Shown: positions 16,817 to 27,093 of the stretch, in pieces
How the letters are laid out: every line of letters starts with the position of its first letter
How positions within the stretch are numbered: the stretch's first letter is position 1
NCBI RefSeq assembly: GCF_014595945.1
Contig: NZ_JABXWU010000001.1
Location: 1-64,000, forward strand
Direction of reading: 5' to 3'
DNA length: 64,000 bases
From: Alkalibacillus aidingensis
Lineage (GTDB): Bacteria; Bacillota; Bacilli; Bacillales; Alkalibacillaceae
Program-made: the position numbers and the translations under genes
Notes under the pieces: generated by a model
Database searches by the model: none
The model's input: the letters and a program-made list of their open reading frames with translations, nothing else
What the model was told of the DNA's origin: nothing

Positions 16817-16961
16817 TAAGATGCTGTTTCGTCTAGGAATCTTGGGAAGAGAATGTTGTTTTCTAAGTGAATGTGTTGGAACATATCTGATTCTAGTTCA
16901 TCAAGTTTTAGGTATGTTAGTTGGAATGTGTTACATGCACCGTCAGGAATTCGGTATCCTT
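16817..16961 (-). pseudogene. 145-bp displaced copy of the 3' end of ric
   Basis: These 145 bases match 28331-28475, the stop codon and last 47 or so codons of ric, with one difference that I can see. Both copies have the same orientation. The match stops abruptly and is followed at 16967-16978 by GGTGCCTGGCAC. The complement of a near-identical 12-mer (GTGACAGGCACC, 28281-28292) lies just beyond ric itself. There is no start codon, so it is not a functional gene. It lies 21 bases from the moaA stop. Confidence 0.9.
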
Positions 16962-16982
16962 CGACAGGTGCCTGGCACTTAG

Positions 16983-17993
16983 CTATCCTCCGATATAAGA
17001 CATTTCAATTTTGTTTTTCTGTTTGGCTGTTTGTTGGGTGCGTTCGGTTGAGTATCGATCATTGCGTTGTTGCCAAATATTCGTGATGGCTGATTTAATC
17101 TCTGCTTTTGTTTGACCACTACGAAGTTTGGCTTTAAAATCGATTCCTTTCTCAGCGAAGAGACAATTATACATCATTCCATCGGCAGCAATCCTCGCTC
17201 TTGTACAGGATGAGCAGAACGGCTCTGAGACAGAACTGATAATTCCGATTTTAGTGTTCGTGCCGACATATCGGTATTTCTTGGCGACTTCCCCTATGTA
17301 TTCTGGTTCAACAGCTTCTAATTTAAAGTGATTACCTAACATTTCTAAAATTTCATGTTTACTAATGACTTGTGAGTAGTCCCATCCGTTAGACTTTCCA
17401 ACGTCCATAAATTCAATAAACCTAAGTGTAATCCCTTTGTCTTTAAAGTATTTAGCCATAGGAATGATTTCTTCCTCATTCATTCCTTTTTTGAGCACCA
17501 TATTGACCTTAATCCCTAAGCCAACTTTTTTAGCTTCGTCAATTCCATTTAAAATTTGCCTAGAAGTAGCGCTACTATCAGTAATGGATTGGAATAAAGC
17601 TGGATCTAATGCATCCAAACTAACATTCACGCGATTAAGTCCTGCTTCTTTTAAGTCATCAGCCATTTTTGTAAGAAGAGAAGCATTGGTTGTTAATGCA
17701 AGATCTTCTATACCGGAAATGCGACTGAGTTTATTTATTAATATTGGTAAATCTCTTCTTAACAGTGGCTCTCCACCTGTTAAACGAATCTTCTTAACTC
17801 CTAATTCTGAAAATATCGTAGCTAACCGCTCAATTTCTTCAAAGCTAAGTAATTCGTCTTTTGGCATAAAGACGTGATCCTTGCCGAAAACTTCACGAGG
17901 CATACAATAAGTACATCTAAAATTACATCGGTCGATGACGGAAATTCTTAGATCCTGTAAAGGTCTTCCAAACCGATCCTTTAATGTTGCCAC
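16983..17993 (-). CDS. moaA: GTP 3',8-cyclase MoaA (molybdenum cofactor)
   Basis: A radical-SAM enzyme that starts molybdenum cofactor synthesis from GTP. The first Fe-S site CxxxCxxC is CNFRCTYC (residues 23-30). The second cluster is in [18 protein letters not shown]. The C-terminus ends in the conserved GG needed for activity. The start is GTG at 17993 with AAGGAGG upstream (336 residues); upstream in-frame codons are not part of the gene. Moco is needed by nitrate reductase NarG, coded 5 kb away. It is divergent from narK. Confidence 0.95.
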   Translation of the reverse strand: MATLKDRFGRPLQDLRISVIDRCNFRCTYCMPREVFGKDHVFMPKDELLSFEEIERLATIFSELGVKKIRLTGGEPLLRRDLPILINKLSRISGIEDLALTTNASLLTKMADDLKEAGLNRVNVSLDALDPALFQSITDSSATSRQILNGIDEAKKVGLGIKVNMVLKKGMNEEEIIPMAKYFKDKGITLRFIEFMDVGKSNGWDYSQVISKHEILEMLGNHFKLEAVEPEYIGEVAKKYRYVGTNTKIGIISSVSEPFCSSCTRARIAADGMMYNCLFAEKGIDFKAKLRSGQTKAEIKSAITNIWQQRNDRYSTERTQQTAKQKNKIEMSYIGG

Positions 17994-18153
17994 AAAATTC
18001 CTCCTTAAAAGTGGGAGTGTCCTTCCTAAATCATATGAGCAAAGATACAAGTTATCACTAATCACTACAAACGAGTGTTTATTCGTCCAATTTACTCGTT
18101 TAAAACCGATCAAATAACAAACAATATTTAGGGAATAGGAGGAGTGGTAGGAG

Positions 18154-19653
18154 ATGAAAAAACCAGGATTACAACTAACCGTTCAGACCTCCAGTTTAGT
18201 GATTGGATTTATGGTTTGGGTATTAATTTCTTCGTTAATGCCCTATATTCGAGAGGACATTGAGCTAACATCAGGACAAGCCTCATTAGTGACAGCGATT
18301 CCTGTCATATTAGGTTCATTAATGCGTATCCCTTTAGGGTTTTATACCGACCGTTTTGGCGCGAGAACAATGTTTTTAATTAGCTTCATTATTTTGTTAT
18401 TTCCGGTTTTTTATATCAGTATCGCGACAACATTTGCCGATTTAGTTATTGGTGGATTGATTTTAGGTATTGGTGGTGCCACATTCTCAATTGGTGTAAC
18501 TTCCTTACCTAAATATTATCCGAAAGAGAAACACGGATTTATTAACGGTGTCTACGGGGTCGGTAATATTGGTACTGCGATTACAACCTTTGGTGCACCA
18601 ATCATTGCCGATTATATTGGCTGGCAAAATTCAGTTCGCGCTTTTATAATCCTTCTATTATTATTTGCAGCAATTGTCTTCTTTTTTGGTGACAGAAAAG
18701 AAGAACGTGCGAAAAAATCAATGGTGGAGCAAATTAAAGGTGTCTACAGTAATGCAACGTTATGGTTTTTAAGTCTATTTTACTTTATAACGTTTGGAGC
18801 ATTTGTGGCCTTTACGATGTTTTTACCGAGTTTTCTTGTTGATAATTTTGAATTAGAACCGGTCGATGCGGGGATTCGGACAGCTATTTTTATTGTTATT
18901 GCGACATTGATGCGACCTGTTGGTGGGCTTTTAGCAGATAAATTTAATGCTTATAAAATACTAATGTTTGTCTTTTTAGGGGTTACTTTTTCCGGAGTTT
19001 TACTATCCTTCTCACCAGATATCATTTGGTACACGGTCGGTTCATTGGCCGTAGCGGTGACCGCTGGTATTGGAAATGGTACGGTCTTTAAGCTGGTACC
19101 ATTATATTTTTCAAAACAGGCTGGGATTGTTAACGGGATTGTCTCGGCTATGGGGGGACTTGGTGGATTTTTCCCACCACTGCTGTTAACCGCCGTCAAC
19201 AATATTACCGGCCATCATGCGATTGCTTTTATGCTATTGTCAGAGTTTGCACTAGTCAGCTTTGTAATTGTTGTTTTCATGTATTATCAAGATCAAGTTA
19301 ATGTTGAACGACGAGTCATAGAAAGTGCAGCAGAAGGGATCATGATCACCAATAAGGACGGTGTCATTCAAAATGTTAACCCTGCGTTTACTCGCATTAC
19401 CGGTTATACGAAGGATGAGGCAGTTGGTCAAACCCCACGACTTCTCCATTCCGGTAAACATGGTCCTGAGTTTTATGAGGATATGTGGAACTCGATTGAA
19501 GAAGAAGGGTTCTGGGAAGGTGAGATTTGGAATAAACGCAAGAACGGTGACATTTATTCAGAGCTTCTTACGATTAGTCCGATTAAAAATAATGTAGGTA
19601 GGACTCAATATTATGTAGGTGTCTTTAATGATCTTGGTGAGGATAAGTCATAA
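18154..19653 (+). CDS. narK: NarK-type nitrate/nitrite MFS transporter with C-terminal PAS domain
   Basis: 499 residues. Residues 1-390 are a 12-helix major facilitator with nitrate/nitrite porter features: [14 protein letters not shown] in the loop after helix 2, [22 protein letters not shown], and [13 protein letters not shown] with GGLGGFFPP near helix 10. After the last helix, residues about 390-495 form a PAS domain ([49 protein letters not shown]). Ordinary NarK proteins stop near 400 residues. No kinase, cyclase or other output domain follows. It probably imports nitrate or exports nitrite for the Nar enzyme nearby. Confidence 0.92.
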   Translation: MKKPGLQLTVQTSSLVIGFMVWVLISSLMPYIREDIELTSGQASLVTAIPVILGSLMRIPLGFYTDRFGARTMFLISFIILLFPVFYISIATTFADLVIGGLILGIGGATFSIGVTSLPKYYPKEKHGFINGVYGVGNIGTAITTFGAPIIADYIGWQNSVRAFIILLLLFAAIVFFFGDRKEERAKKSMVEQIKGVYSNATLWFLSLFYFITFGAFVAFTMFLPSFLVDNFELEPVDAGIRTAIFIVIATLMRPVGGLLADKFNAYKILMFVFLGVTFSGVLLSFSPDIIWYTVGSLAVAVTAGIGNGTVFKLVPLYFSKQAGIVNGIVSAMGGLGGFFPPLLLTAVNNITGHHAIAFMLLSEFALVSFVIVVFMYYQDQVNVERRVIESAAEGIMITNKDGVIQNVNPAFTRITGYTKDEAVGQTPRLLHSGKHGPEFYEDMWNSIEEEGFWEGEIWNKRKNGDIYSELLTISPIKNNVGRTQYYVGVFNDLGEDKS

Positions 19654-19737
19654 AGTTATTTATGGTAGGTGTTAGGAATATTGATGGGTGCGCATTTTCG
19701 TTGCAAAAGTATGGATTGGAAGTGTTTCGAAGTCCGT

Positions 19738-19773
19738 AAGAGTTGTCTTTAATTGTAGAGACAACTCTTTTTG
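19738..19773 (+). terminator. Rho-independent terminator after narK
   Basis: An 11-bp stem AAGAGTTGTCT/AGACAACTCTT followed by TTTTT, about 85 bases after the narK stop. Confidence 0.85.
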
Positions 19774-19831
19774 CTATTTAAATGGATTGAGGATATGGTA
19801 TGTGTATTTGAATGAGAGGACGATCTAAGTC

Positions 19832-20450
19832 TCAATGCCGATACGATGCATGAGAGTCAGTGTAAGGTCAAAGAGAAGTGGTGTCAATGCCGATACGACA
19901 CTTGAGAGGAAGCGTGAGGTCAAAGAAGAGCGGTCTAATTAACGAAAACCCTCTCGCACCGAGGCGAACCGTCAATAAGGAGTGATCTAATTAACGGAAA
20001 TCCCTTCGCACCGAGGTGAACCGTCTATAAGGAGCGGTCTAATTAACGGAAATCCTCTCGCACCGAGGTGAACCGTCAATAAGGAGCGATCCAATTAACG
20101 GAAATCCTCTCGTAACGAGGTGAACCGTCAATAAGGAGCGATCTAATTAACGGAAATCCTCTCGCACCGAGGCGAACCGTCAATAAGAAGCGGTCTAATT
20201 AACGGAAATCCCTTCGCACCGAGGCGAACCGTCAATAAGGAGTGATCTAATTAACGGAAATCCCTTCGCACCGAGGTGAACCGTCAATAAGGAGCGATCC
20301 AATTAACGGAAATCCTCTCGTAACGAGGTGAACCGTCAATAAGGAGCGGTCTAATTAACGGAAATCTTCTCGCAAGCAGGTGAACCGTCAATAAGGAGCG
20401 ATCTAATTAACGGAAATCCTCCCACAAGCAGGTGAACCGTCAATAAGGAG
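19832..20450 (+). repeat. 52-bp tandem array, 12 units (array C)
   Basis: AATTAACGG (first copy AATTAACGA) starts at 19937, 19989, 20041, 20093, 20145, 20197, 20249, 20301, 20353 and 20405, exactly 52 bp apart. Each unit has AATTAACGGAAA, a variable core such as CCTCTCGCACCGAGG or CCTCTCGTAACGAGG, then GAACCGTCAATAAGGAG. TTAACGG and CCGTCAA are an inverted pair. Two earlier units (19832 and 19884, TCAATGCCGATACGA...GGTCAAAGAG) differ in sequence but keep the 52-bp step. It lies between the convergent narK and nar operon. Confidence 0.95.
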
Positions 20451-20527
20451 CCACCCTCATCCACGACCCTCGCCCCACCCCCATACCACATAAATTAATC
20501 CCACTATCGTACACTCTATCCAACCAA

Positions 20528-20570
20528 AGAACCGATCGAGATCATCCTTATCTCGATCGGTTCTCCTTTA
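20528..20570. terminator. Terminator at the end of the nar operon
   Basis: A perfect 15-bp stem AGAACCGATCGAGAT/ATCTCGATCGGTTCT with a 7-base loop, 9 bases past the narI stop. T-rich flanks are present on both sides, better on the + strand (TCCTTTA), so it may work in both directions. Confidence 0.8.
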
Positions 20571-20578
20571 TACCTAAA

Positions 20579-21274
20579 CTACAGCTGTTCTTCACGGTAG
20601 TTTGATCTAGAACGGTATTGTTGTGGTGGCCTTGCTGGGTATTTAACGGGAATGCTAAACATGTGAACTAAATGGGTGAACGGGATAGATGCAAATAACG
20701 CAAATGCAGAAATAACATGTAATTTAAAGATAAACGGAACAGCACTCATCAATTCATAGTTAGGTTGCAAGGTGAATAAACTGCGAAACCACGGGCCAAT
20801 GGTTAAGCGATATTCATAATGAACAACCGTTAGATTATAAATGATGGTCATATAAACGCCGGTCCCAGCTACAAATAGTAGAGCTAGAACGGTGAAATAG
20901 TCAGCAAAACTTGTTTTAACTCGAACAGGGTCAACCGTTGCCTTACGTATTAATAGGATGATCAGCCCAGCCATAACCATCAATCCGACGAATCCCCCTC
21001 CATAGATCGCACCGAATTTATAGGCTGAATCAGACACACCAAGTGCAACATAAACCTCAATAGGAACTAAAATACCCATGAGGTGCCCAATAAATGCAAA
21101 GATGATTCCCCAGTGAAATAACAGAGTCCCGGCCCGTAGTGATTTTTTTCCTAAAAACTCTGTTGAGGGGGCTGTCCAACTTAGTTGGTTAAAAGCATAC
21201 CGGTAGATCAAACCTACAATTAAAATCGTGATCGATATATATGGGAATATGACCCACCAAAAAATATCGGTCAT
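20579..21274 (-). CDS. narI: Respiratory nitrate reductase gamma subunit NarI
   Basis: A membrane cytochrome b that passes electrons from menaquinol to NarH. 231 residues with five hydrophobic helices. Paired histidines for the two hemes are visible near the N-terminal part (HWGIIFAFIGHLMG) and the C-terminal part (HVISAFALFASIPFTHLVH). The ATG at 21274 is chosen because GGAGGG ends 6 bases upstream. It is last in narGHJI, 39 bases after narJ, before a strong terminator. Confidence 0.95.
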   Translation of the reverse strand: MTDIFWWVIFPYISITILIVGLIYRYAFNQLSWTAPSTEFLGKKSLRAGTLLFHWGIIFAFIGHLMGILVPIEVYVALGVSDSAYKFGAIYGGGFVGLMVMAGLIILLIRKATVDPVRVKTSFADYFTVLALLFVAGTGVYMTIIYNLTVVHYEYRLTIGPWFRSLFTLQPNYELMSAVPFIFKLHVISAFALFASIPFTHLVHMFSIPVKYPARPPQQYRSRSNYREEQL

Positions 21275-21313
21275 ATACATCCCTCCTCTTGGATTAAAAT
21301 TGGATGCCACACA

Positions 21314-21916
21314 TTATTGATACATGATTGGGTATGGCAGTTCTTCTAAGTCTGCTTCTTCTCGGTTGTTTTCCAATTGCTCAATATCTTCTTTAGATGG
21401 GGTAGGGAATACATGCTCCAATAGAAGCATCAGAATTTCTTGATACGGGTTGTCCTCATCTAGATTGTCTAAGATCCTGCCAAGTGCGACAGCTAATCGA
21501 CTCTCTAAACGTTCGATTTCGTTTGTTGAAGGAGCAGCCGAGAGAAATTCCAAAAGCATTGGAATATAGTCGACTAACTCCTGATCTTCACGTTCAAAAC
21601 CAGCTTGATTAATCATTTTTTGTAATTTAATCAACGCAGCACCACGTCTGGTACTATCGCCAAGTTCATGGGCGGTTAAATATAATCCGGTTTTTTCTCG
21701 TAGATCAAAGCTTCTCACATATAATTCTTGTAGATCTTTTCTAGAGAGGGACATCAACGAATCGAAAACCTGATCTAATTGTTCTTTAATTTGATCAGAA
21801 TCCACTAAGTCTTCAATGACCGTTCTAAGTTCTTTTAAGTCCCAAAAAAATTGGTTACTCGGATAACTGAGTAAGCGCGAACCACTGATTAATAACACAT
21901 TTTTATCCTGTTTCAT
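21314..21916 (-). CDS. narJ: Nitrate reductase assembly chaperone NarJ
   Basis: A 200-residue cytoplasmic TorD/DmsD-family chaperone that helps insert the molybdenum cofactor into NarG and is not part of the final enzyme. It is helical and rich in Leu and Glu, with the family-type YIPMLLEFLSAAP segment near residue 110-122 and an acidic tail. Its start overlaps the end of narH by 14 bases, which implies translational coupling. Confidence 0.92.
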   Translation of the reverse strand: MKQDKNVLLISGSRLLSYPSNQFFWDLKELRTVIEDLVDSDQIKEQLDQVFDSLMSLSRKDLQELYVRSFDLREKTGLYLTAHELGDSTRRGAALIKLQKMINQAGFEREDQELVDYIPMLLEFLSAAPSTNEIERLESRLAVALGRILDNLDEDNPYQEILMLLLEHVFPTPSKEDIEQLENNREEADLEELPYPIMYQ

Positions 21917-23423
21917 GATCTTTTTCTCTCGCTTTCATATAGGCAAATGTAGGGTTCATGCCTTCTTTTGGTGCAAGATCTTCTAAGCTACATGCACCTT
22001 GTTGGTAATATAAATCATCATCCATTTCTCTTCGACCCGTTGGAATGACGTAGCGTTCATCATATTTAGCTACACCTAGTAATCGTGCCATATCTTCAAT
22101 CTCCTCAGGACTGGTATTGGCCTCTTTAACTAATTCACTTTGCTTAAATTCATCGACACCACCGACTGTTTTACCACGCATGAATACTCGCATTGCTGTT
22201 AATTTAAGCAGAACCTTCCGAATAACCTCTTCATCGTCAGCTGAAAGGATGGAGGCTAAATATTTAACTGGGATTCTCATCTGATCAACAGCTGGAATAT
22301 AACCGTCTGTATCTAGCTCATCCTCGTTGGTAATATGATTCATAATCGGGCTAAGTGGTGGTACATACCAAACCATTGGTAATGTACGGTACTCAGGGTG
22401 AAGTGGTAAAGCAATTTTCCACTTCATCGCCATTTTATAAACGGGTGATTCTTTAGCTGCATCTAACCAAGGTTCAGTAATTCCTGCTTCTTTAGCTTGT
22501 TTCTCAACTTCAGGGTCAAATGGATCTAAGAAACAAGATAGTTGAGCTTCATATAAATCTTGTGGGTCTTCAACAGAAGCGGCCTCTTTTACTTTATCTG
22601 CATCATATAAAACGACACCGATATAACGAATGCGGCCGACACATGTTTCTGAACAAATTGTTGGTAGACCTGCTTCAGTCCTTGGATAACAGAAGTTACA
22701 TTTTTCCGCTTTATGCGTATTCCAGTTGTAATAAACCTTATGGTAAGGACAGCCGTTTTGACAGAATCTCCAGCCACGACAAGCATCATGGTCGACTAAA
22801 ACAATTCCGTCTTCATCCCGTTTGTATAATGCTCCAGAAGGACAGGAAGCCACACAAGATGGGTTTAAACAATGCTCGCAAATACGAGGCAAATACATCA
22901 TGAAGGTCTTTTCATATTCCATCTTGATGTGCTCTTGCATCTTCTCAACGTTAGGATCAAGGGGGACGACTTCACTACCACCAGCTAAATCATCGTCCCA
23001 ATTCGATCCCCACTCAGGCTTATCAATATACTCACCAGTAATTTGTGATTGCGGACGAGCAACGGGTAGGTTTTCACTTTTTGGACTATGAATTAAATTG
23101 TCATAATCGTAAGTCCATGGCTCATAGAAATCTTCCATCTCAGCCATGTTTGGATTGTAAAAGATGTTTGCTAATTTGGAGATTGGGCCACCCGCTCTTA
23201 ATTGCAATGTACCATCTTTTAAAATCCAGCCACCTTTATAGCGATCTAAGTCTTCCCAGCGTTTCGGGTACCCTGGACCTGGGCGTGTTTCGACGTTATT
23301 AAACCACATATATTCTGTACCCGGTCTGTTTGTCCAAGTATTTTTACAAGTTACTGAACACGTGTGGCAACCAATACATTTATCAAGGTGCATCACCATC
23401 GCAACTTGTGCTTTAATTCTCAA
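21903..23423 (-). CDS. narH: Respiratory nitrate reductase beta subunit NarH
   Basis: A 506-residue iron-sulfur subunit that carries electrons from NarI to NarG. The N-terminal cluster site DKCIGCHTCSVTCKNTW is near residue 15. Further groups are CEHCLNPSCVASCPSGA, a site with W in place of one cysteine (CRGWRFCQNGCPY, the expected 3Fe-4S site) and CNFCYPR...CSETCVGR. The start is TTG at 23423 with GGAGG upstream, overlapping the end of narG by 11 bases. Confidence 0.96.
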   Translation of the reverse strand: MRIKAQVAMVMHLDKCIGCHTCSVTCKNTWTNRPGTEYMWFNNVETRPGPGYPKRWEDLDRYKGGWILKDGTLQLRAGGPISKLANIFYNPNMAEMEDFYEPWTYDYDNLIHSPKSENLPVARPQSQITGEYIDKPEWGSNWDDDLAGGSEVVPLDPNVEKMQEHIKMEYEKTFMMYLPRICEHCLNPSCVASCPSGALYKRDEDGIVLVDHDACRGWRFCQNGCPYHKVYYNWNTHKAEKCNFCYPRTEAGLPTICSETCVGRIRYIGVVLYDADKVKEAASVEDPQDLYEAQLSCFLDPFDPEVEKQAKEAGITEPWLDAAKESPVYKMAMKWKIALPLHPEYRTLPMVWYVPPLSPIMNHITNEDELDTDGYIPAVDQMRIPVKYLASILSADDEEVIRKVLLKLTAMRVFMRGKTVGGVDEFKQSELVKEANTSPEEIEDMARLLGVAKYDERYVIPTGRREMDDDLYYQQGACSLEDLAPKEGMNPTFAYMKAREKDHETG

Positions 23424-26400
23424 GCCAATCGACCTCCTTAAGAGCTCTGATTACCGCCATCGTATCCCGTTGGTGACCAGTTGGACCGTAATAGTTAAAT
23501 CCATAACTTAGTTGAGAGTATCCACCAATCATATGGGTTGGTTTCAAGGTGATTCGAGTGACACTATTATGTGTACCACCACGCTGTTTGTTGATCGACG
23601 TTCCAGGGACTCCCATCGTTCGGTCCTGAGCATGGTACATATAAGCCATGCCTCTTGGGATTCGGTAGGTTAATACAGCTCTTGCTGAAATAACACCGTT
23701 TCGGTTATAGACTTCAATAAAGTCGTTATCCTTAATGCCAATTTCAGCTCCGTCTTCTTCATTCATCCAGACAACTTGCCAACCTCTAAATAGCTGAACC
23801 ATTTGGGTTGATTCGGTGAACATTGTGTGGATTCCCCATTTTTGATGGGGAGTTAGGTATCTGACCGTAATCGATTTACCTTTCTCTTCAACACCTTGAT
23901 CCGTTTTCAAGAACGGATCATGTTTAAGTGGCGGAAGGTATAATGGCAAACCTTCTCCGAAATCTAACATCATCTCGTGATCAAGGTAGAAACTTTGTCT
24001 TCCTGTTAGCGTACGCCACGGAATGTTGTATTCTTTATTGACCGTAAACGGAGAGTAGCGTCTGCCGTCTTTTTCCATACCACTCCAAACGGGTGTCGTA
24101 ATAGAAGTTCTTGGTTGGACCGTTAATGCTCCTAGAGTGTAATCTTCTTCCTCTTTAGCTTCGGCAAGTTCGGTTAATTCTTGGCCTGTTTTAGCCTCAA
24201 GGGATTTCCAACCGGCTACGGCTCGCTTACCGTTCGTTGCACCAGACATAAGCAGAATTGCATCGATGGCTTTACGGTCGGAATAAATATCAGGACACCC
24301 TTTTCCGATACCGTCCTGTTTTGATTCACCTAAGCGATCGGTCAATTCTTTATAAACGGGTTCGCCTGGAATTTTGACACCCTTACCTCCATAGCCTTTT
24401 TTAAGTTCGGGCCCAATTGAGGTCATTTTCTTAAAGACATTTGGATAGTCCCGCTCAACAATTTGTAAATTCGGCATCGTCTTACCTGGAATTGGCTCGA
24501 CTTCACCTTCTCGCCAGTCTTTGATTTTCCCGTAGCTCTGAGCTATCTCACCAGGGGAATCGTGTCCTAATGGGCGCATTAACAACTCTTCAGTCTTCGG
24601 TAAATATTGCTCGGCTAATTCAGAGAACACTTTAGCAATCTCACGGAATGTATCCCAGTCACTCTTTGATTTCCATGGTGGTGAAATAGCTGCATTGAAC
24701 GGGTGTATAAACGGGTGCATGTCCGTGCTACTAATATCATATTTCTCATACCAAGTCGCCGCAGGAAGGACAATATCCGAGAATAAGCCAGAGCTCGTCA
24801 TTCTAAAGTCAATACTGACAAATAGATCGGTTTTACCTTCAGGAGCATCGTCAGTTACGTTAACAGATTCTGGCTGCCAGGAGTTTTTGACATCAGTCAT
24901 CACCTGGTTTTCTCCACCAATTAAATGCTTGGCGAAATATTCATGGCCCTTACCACTATCCCCTAAAAGATTAGAACGCCAATTGAAAAAGACCCTTGGG
25001 AAGTTTCTTGGATCATTAGGGTTTTCAATCGACCATTCAATTTCACCTGATTTTATTTTCTTAACGACGTCATCAATTACTTCTTGATCATTTTGCGCCC
25101 CCTGATCACGACTTTCCTTCACGATATCAATCGAGTTTTGCGAGAATTGTGGGAAAGAAGGGAGCCATCCTAGACGGGCTGATAGAGCATTCACATCAGC
25201 TGGATGCATGTTGTTGTATTTGCCACTCCATGTTGTATTTTCTTTATTTGCATCTGATTCGTAGCGAAACTGTTCAGTGGCAAAGTAGAAAAAGGACGTT
25301 CCGTTCTGTTGACGTGGGACATTGCCCCAATCTTGTGCGAACGAAACTACACTCCAACCTTCAACTGGACGAACTTTCTCCTGACCAACATAATGAGCCC
25401 AACCTCCACCATTGACACCTTGTGAACCAGTTAAAAGAATTAAGTTTAAGATGGAGCGATAAATTTGATCACTGTGATACCAGTGGTTCGTTCCACCACC
25501 CATGGCAATCATTGATTTTCCTTTAGTGCGCGCTGCGTTATCAGCAAATTCCTTGGCAATTTTTATGACGTGATTCCTATTCACACCTGTAATACTTTCT
25601 TGCCATGCTGGTGTGTAAGGGCGTTCGTCATTATAGTCTTTAGGATAATCTCCTGGCAAGTCACGATCGACACCAACATGAGCCATCATGAGATCATAAA
25701 CCGTTGTCACTTTTAACTGATTTCCATTTTGATCGGTTATATATTTTACCGGGACACCTCTTTGAACAGAGCCACCATCCTCCTCGGCAAAATAAGGGAA
25801 CGTCACCTTTAGAACTTCATCGGATTCACCAATGAAGCTTAATTGGGGATCAATTTCCGTGCCTTCTTCTTTTTCTAATTCCAGGTTCCATTGATTACTT
25901 TCATCCCAACGGAAACCTTGGCTACCATTTGGGATTTCTGTTTGTTTCGATGCCTGATCCCAAACAACCGTTTTCCATTCGCTAAGTTCATACGAGCGAT
26001 CAACGTCTGCTGCACGTAGGAATCGGTCAGTTCGATACTCACCATCATGTTCTTTTAAAGTGACTAGGAATGGTAAATCGGTATAACGCTTAACGTAATC
26101 GGTAAAGTAAGGAGTTTGTTGTTTGACGTAAAACTCCTTTAAAATCACGTGAGTCATAGCCATTGCGAGTGCCCCGTCTGTACCCGCTCTTGCTGGTAGC
26201 CATACATCAGCAAATTTATCGTACTCGGCGTAGTCGGGACTAACTCCAACGACTTTGGTACCGTTATATCTTGCTTCCACCATGAAATGAGCATCAGGTG
26301 TCCGTGTTTGTGGCAGATTGGTCCCCCAAATAATAAAGTATTTTGTGTTATACCAATCAGCACTTTCAGGAACATCCGTCTGCTCTCCCCAAACTTGAGG

Positions 26401-27093
26401 TGAAGCAGGAGGGAGGTCGGCGTACCAATCATAGAAACTGAGTAACGTACCACCGAGTAATGATAAAAAGCGAGCGCCACCTGCATAACTCACCATAGAC
26501 ATCGCTGGAATAGGACTGAAACCAACAATTCGGTCTGGACCGTATTTTTTAATCGTATGAATGAGAGAACTAGCAATAATTTCACAGATCTCTCTCCATT
26601 CCGCTCGTACAAAACCACCTTTACCACGTGCTTTAACAATTCGATTCCGCTTTTCTCGGTCCTTTTGAATATTCTCCCAAGCTTCTACTGGGTTGTGACC
26701 TTGTTCTCTTTCTGCCTTCCAAAGCTCATACAAATCGCCACGTACATATGGGTATTTCACTCTTGCTGGACTATAGGTATACCATGAAAAACTCGCACCA
26801 CGAGGGCATCCACGTGGTTCATACTCTGGGAAGTCGTCTCCAGTTGAAGGGTAATCAGTTTGTTGGGTTTCTGAGGTGATAATGCCGTCTTTAACGTAAA
26901 TTTTCCAACTACAGGATCCTGTACAGTTAACTCCATGAGTGGAGCGGACAATTTTATCATGCTGCCATCTTCTCCGGTAAATTTCTTCTGAATCACGTGG
27001 TCTTGGACTTTCCTCTGTCCAGCCATCATTGATTTTCTTACCCTTTTTAATATATTTAAATGACTCAAGAATTTTATTGCTTCTCTTCGCCAT
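23413..27093 (-). CDS. narG: Respiratory nitrate reductase alpha subunit NarG
   Basis: A 1226-residue molybdenum bis-MGD catalytic subunit that reduces nitrate to nitrite on the inner face of the membrane. The FS0 cluster motif HGVNCTGSCSW lies near residue 50 with the further cysteine in EPRGCPRGASF. The Moco-binding and catalytic region (IIWGTNLPQTRTPDAHF, GGGTNHWYHSD, VNGGGWAHYVGQEK) follows. The ATG at 27093 has AGGGAG 9 bases upstream; the 17 in-frame residues before it are not coding. It overlaps the preceding small gene by 20 bases. Confidence 0.97.
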   Translation of the reverse strand: MAKRSNKILESFKYIKKGKKINDGWTEESPRPRDSEEIYRRRWQHDKIVRSTHGVNCTGSCSWKIYVKDGIITSETQQTDYPSTGDDFPEYEPRGCPRGASFSWYTYSPARVKYPYVRGDLYELWKAEREQGHNPVEAWENIQKDREKRNRIVKARGKGGFVRAEWREICEIIASSLIHTIKKYGPDRIVGFSPIPAMSMVSYAGGARFLSLLGGTLLSFYDWYADLPPASPQVWGEQTDVPESADWYNTKYFIIWGTNLPQTRTPDAHFMVEARYNGTKVVGVSPDYAEYDKFADVWLPARAGTDGALAMAMTHVILKEFYVKQQTPYFTDYVKRYTDLPFLVTLKEHDGEYRTDRFLRAADVDRSYELSEWKTVVWDQASKQTEIPNGSQGFRWDESNQWNLELEKEEGTEIDPQLSFIGESDEVLKVTFPYFAEEDGGSVQRGVPVKYITDQNGNQLKVTTVYDLMMAHVGVDRDLPGDYPKDYNDERPYTPAWQESITGVNRNHVIKIAKEFADNAARTKGKSMIAMGGGTNHWYHSDQIYRSILNLILLTGSQGVNGGGWAHYVGQEKVRPVEGWSVVSFAQDWGNVPRQQNGTSFFYFATEQFRYESDANKENTTWSGKYNNMHPADVNALSARLGWLPSFPQFSQNSIDIVKESRDQGAQNDQEVIDDVVKKIKSGEIEWSIENPNDPRNFPRVFFNWRSNLLGDSGKGHEYFAKHLIGGENQVMTDVKNSWQPESVNVTDDAPEGKTDLFVSIDFRMTSSGLFSDIVLPAATWYEKYDISSTDMHPFIHPFNAAISPPWKSKSDWDTFREIAKVFSELAEQYLPKTEELLMRPLGHDSPGEIAQSYGKIKDWREGEVEPIPGKTMPNLQIVERDYPNVFKKMTSIGPELKKGYGGKGVKIPGEPVYKELTDRLGESKQDGIGKGCPDIYSDRKAIDAILLMSGATNGKRAVAGWKSLEAKTGQELTELAEAKEEEDYTLGALTVQPRTSITTPVWSGMEKDGRRYSPFTVNKEYNIPWRTLTGRQSFYLDHEMMLDFGEGLPLYLPPLKHDPFLKTDQGVEEKGKSITVRYLTPHQKWGIHTMFTESTQMVQLFRGWQVVWMNEEDGAEIGIKDNDFIEVYNRNGVISARAVLTYRIPRGMAYMYHAQDRTMGVPGTSINKQRGGTHNSVTRITLKPTHMIGGYSQLSYGFNYYGPTGHQRDTMAVIRALKEVDWLEN

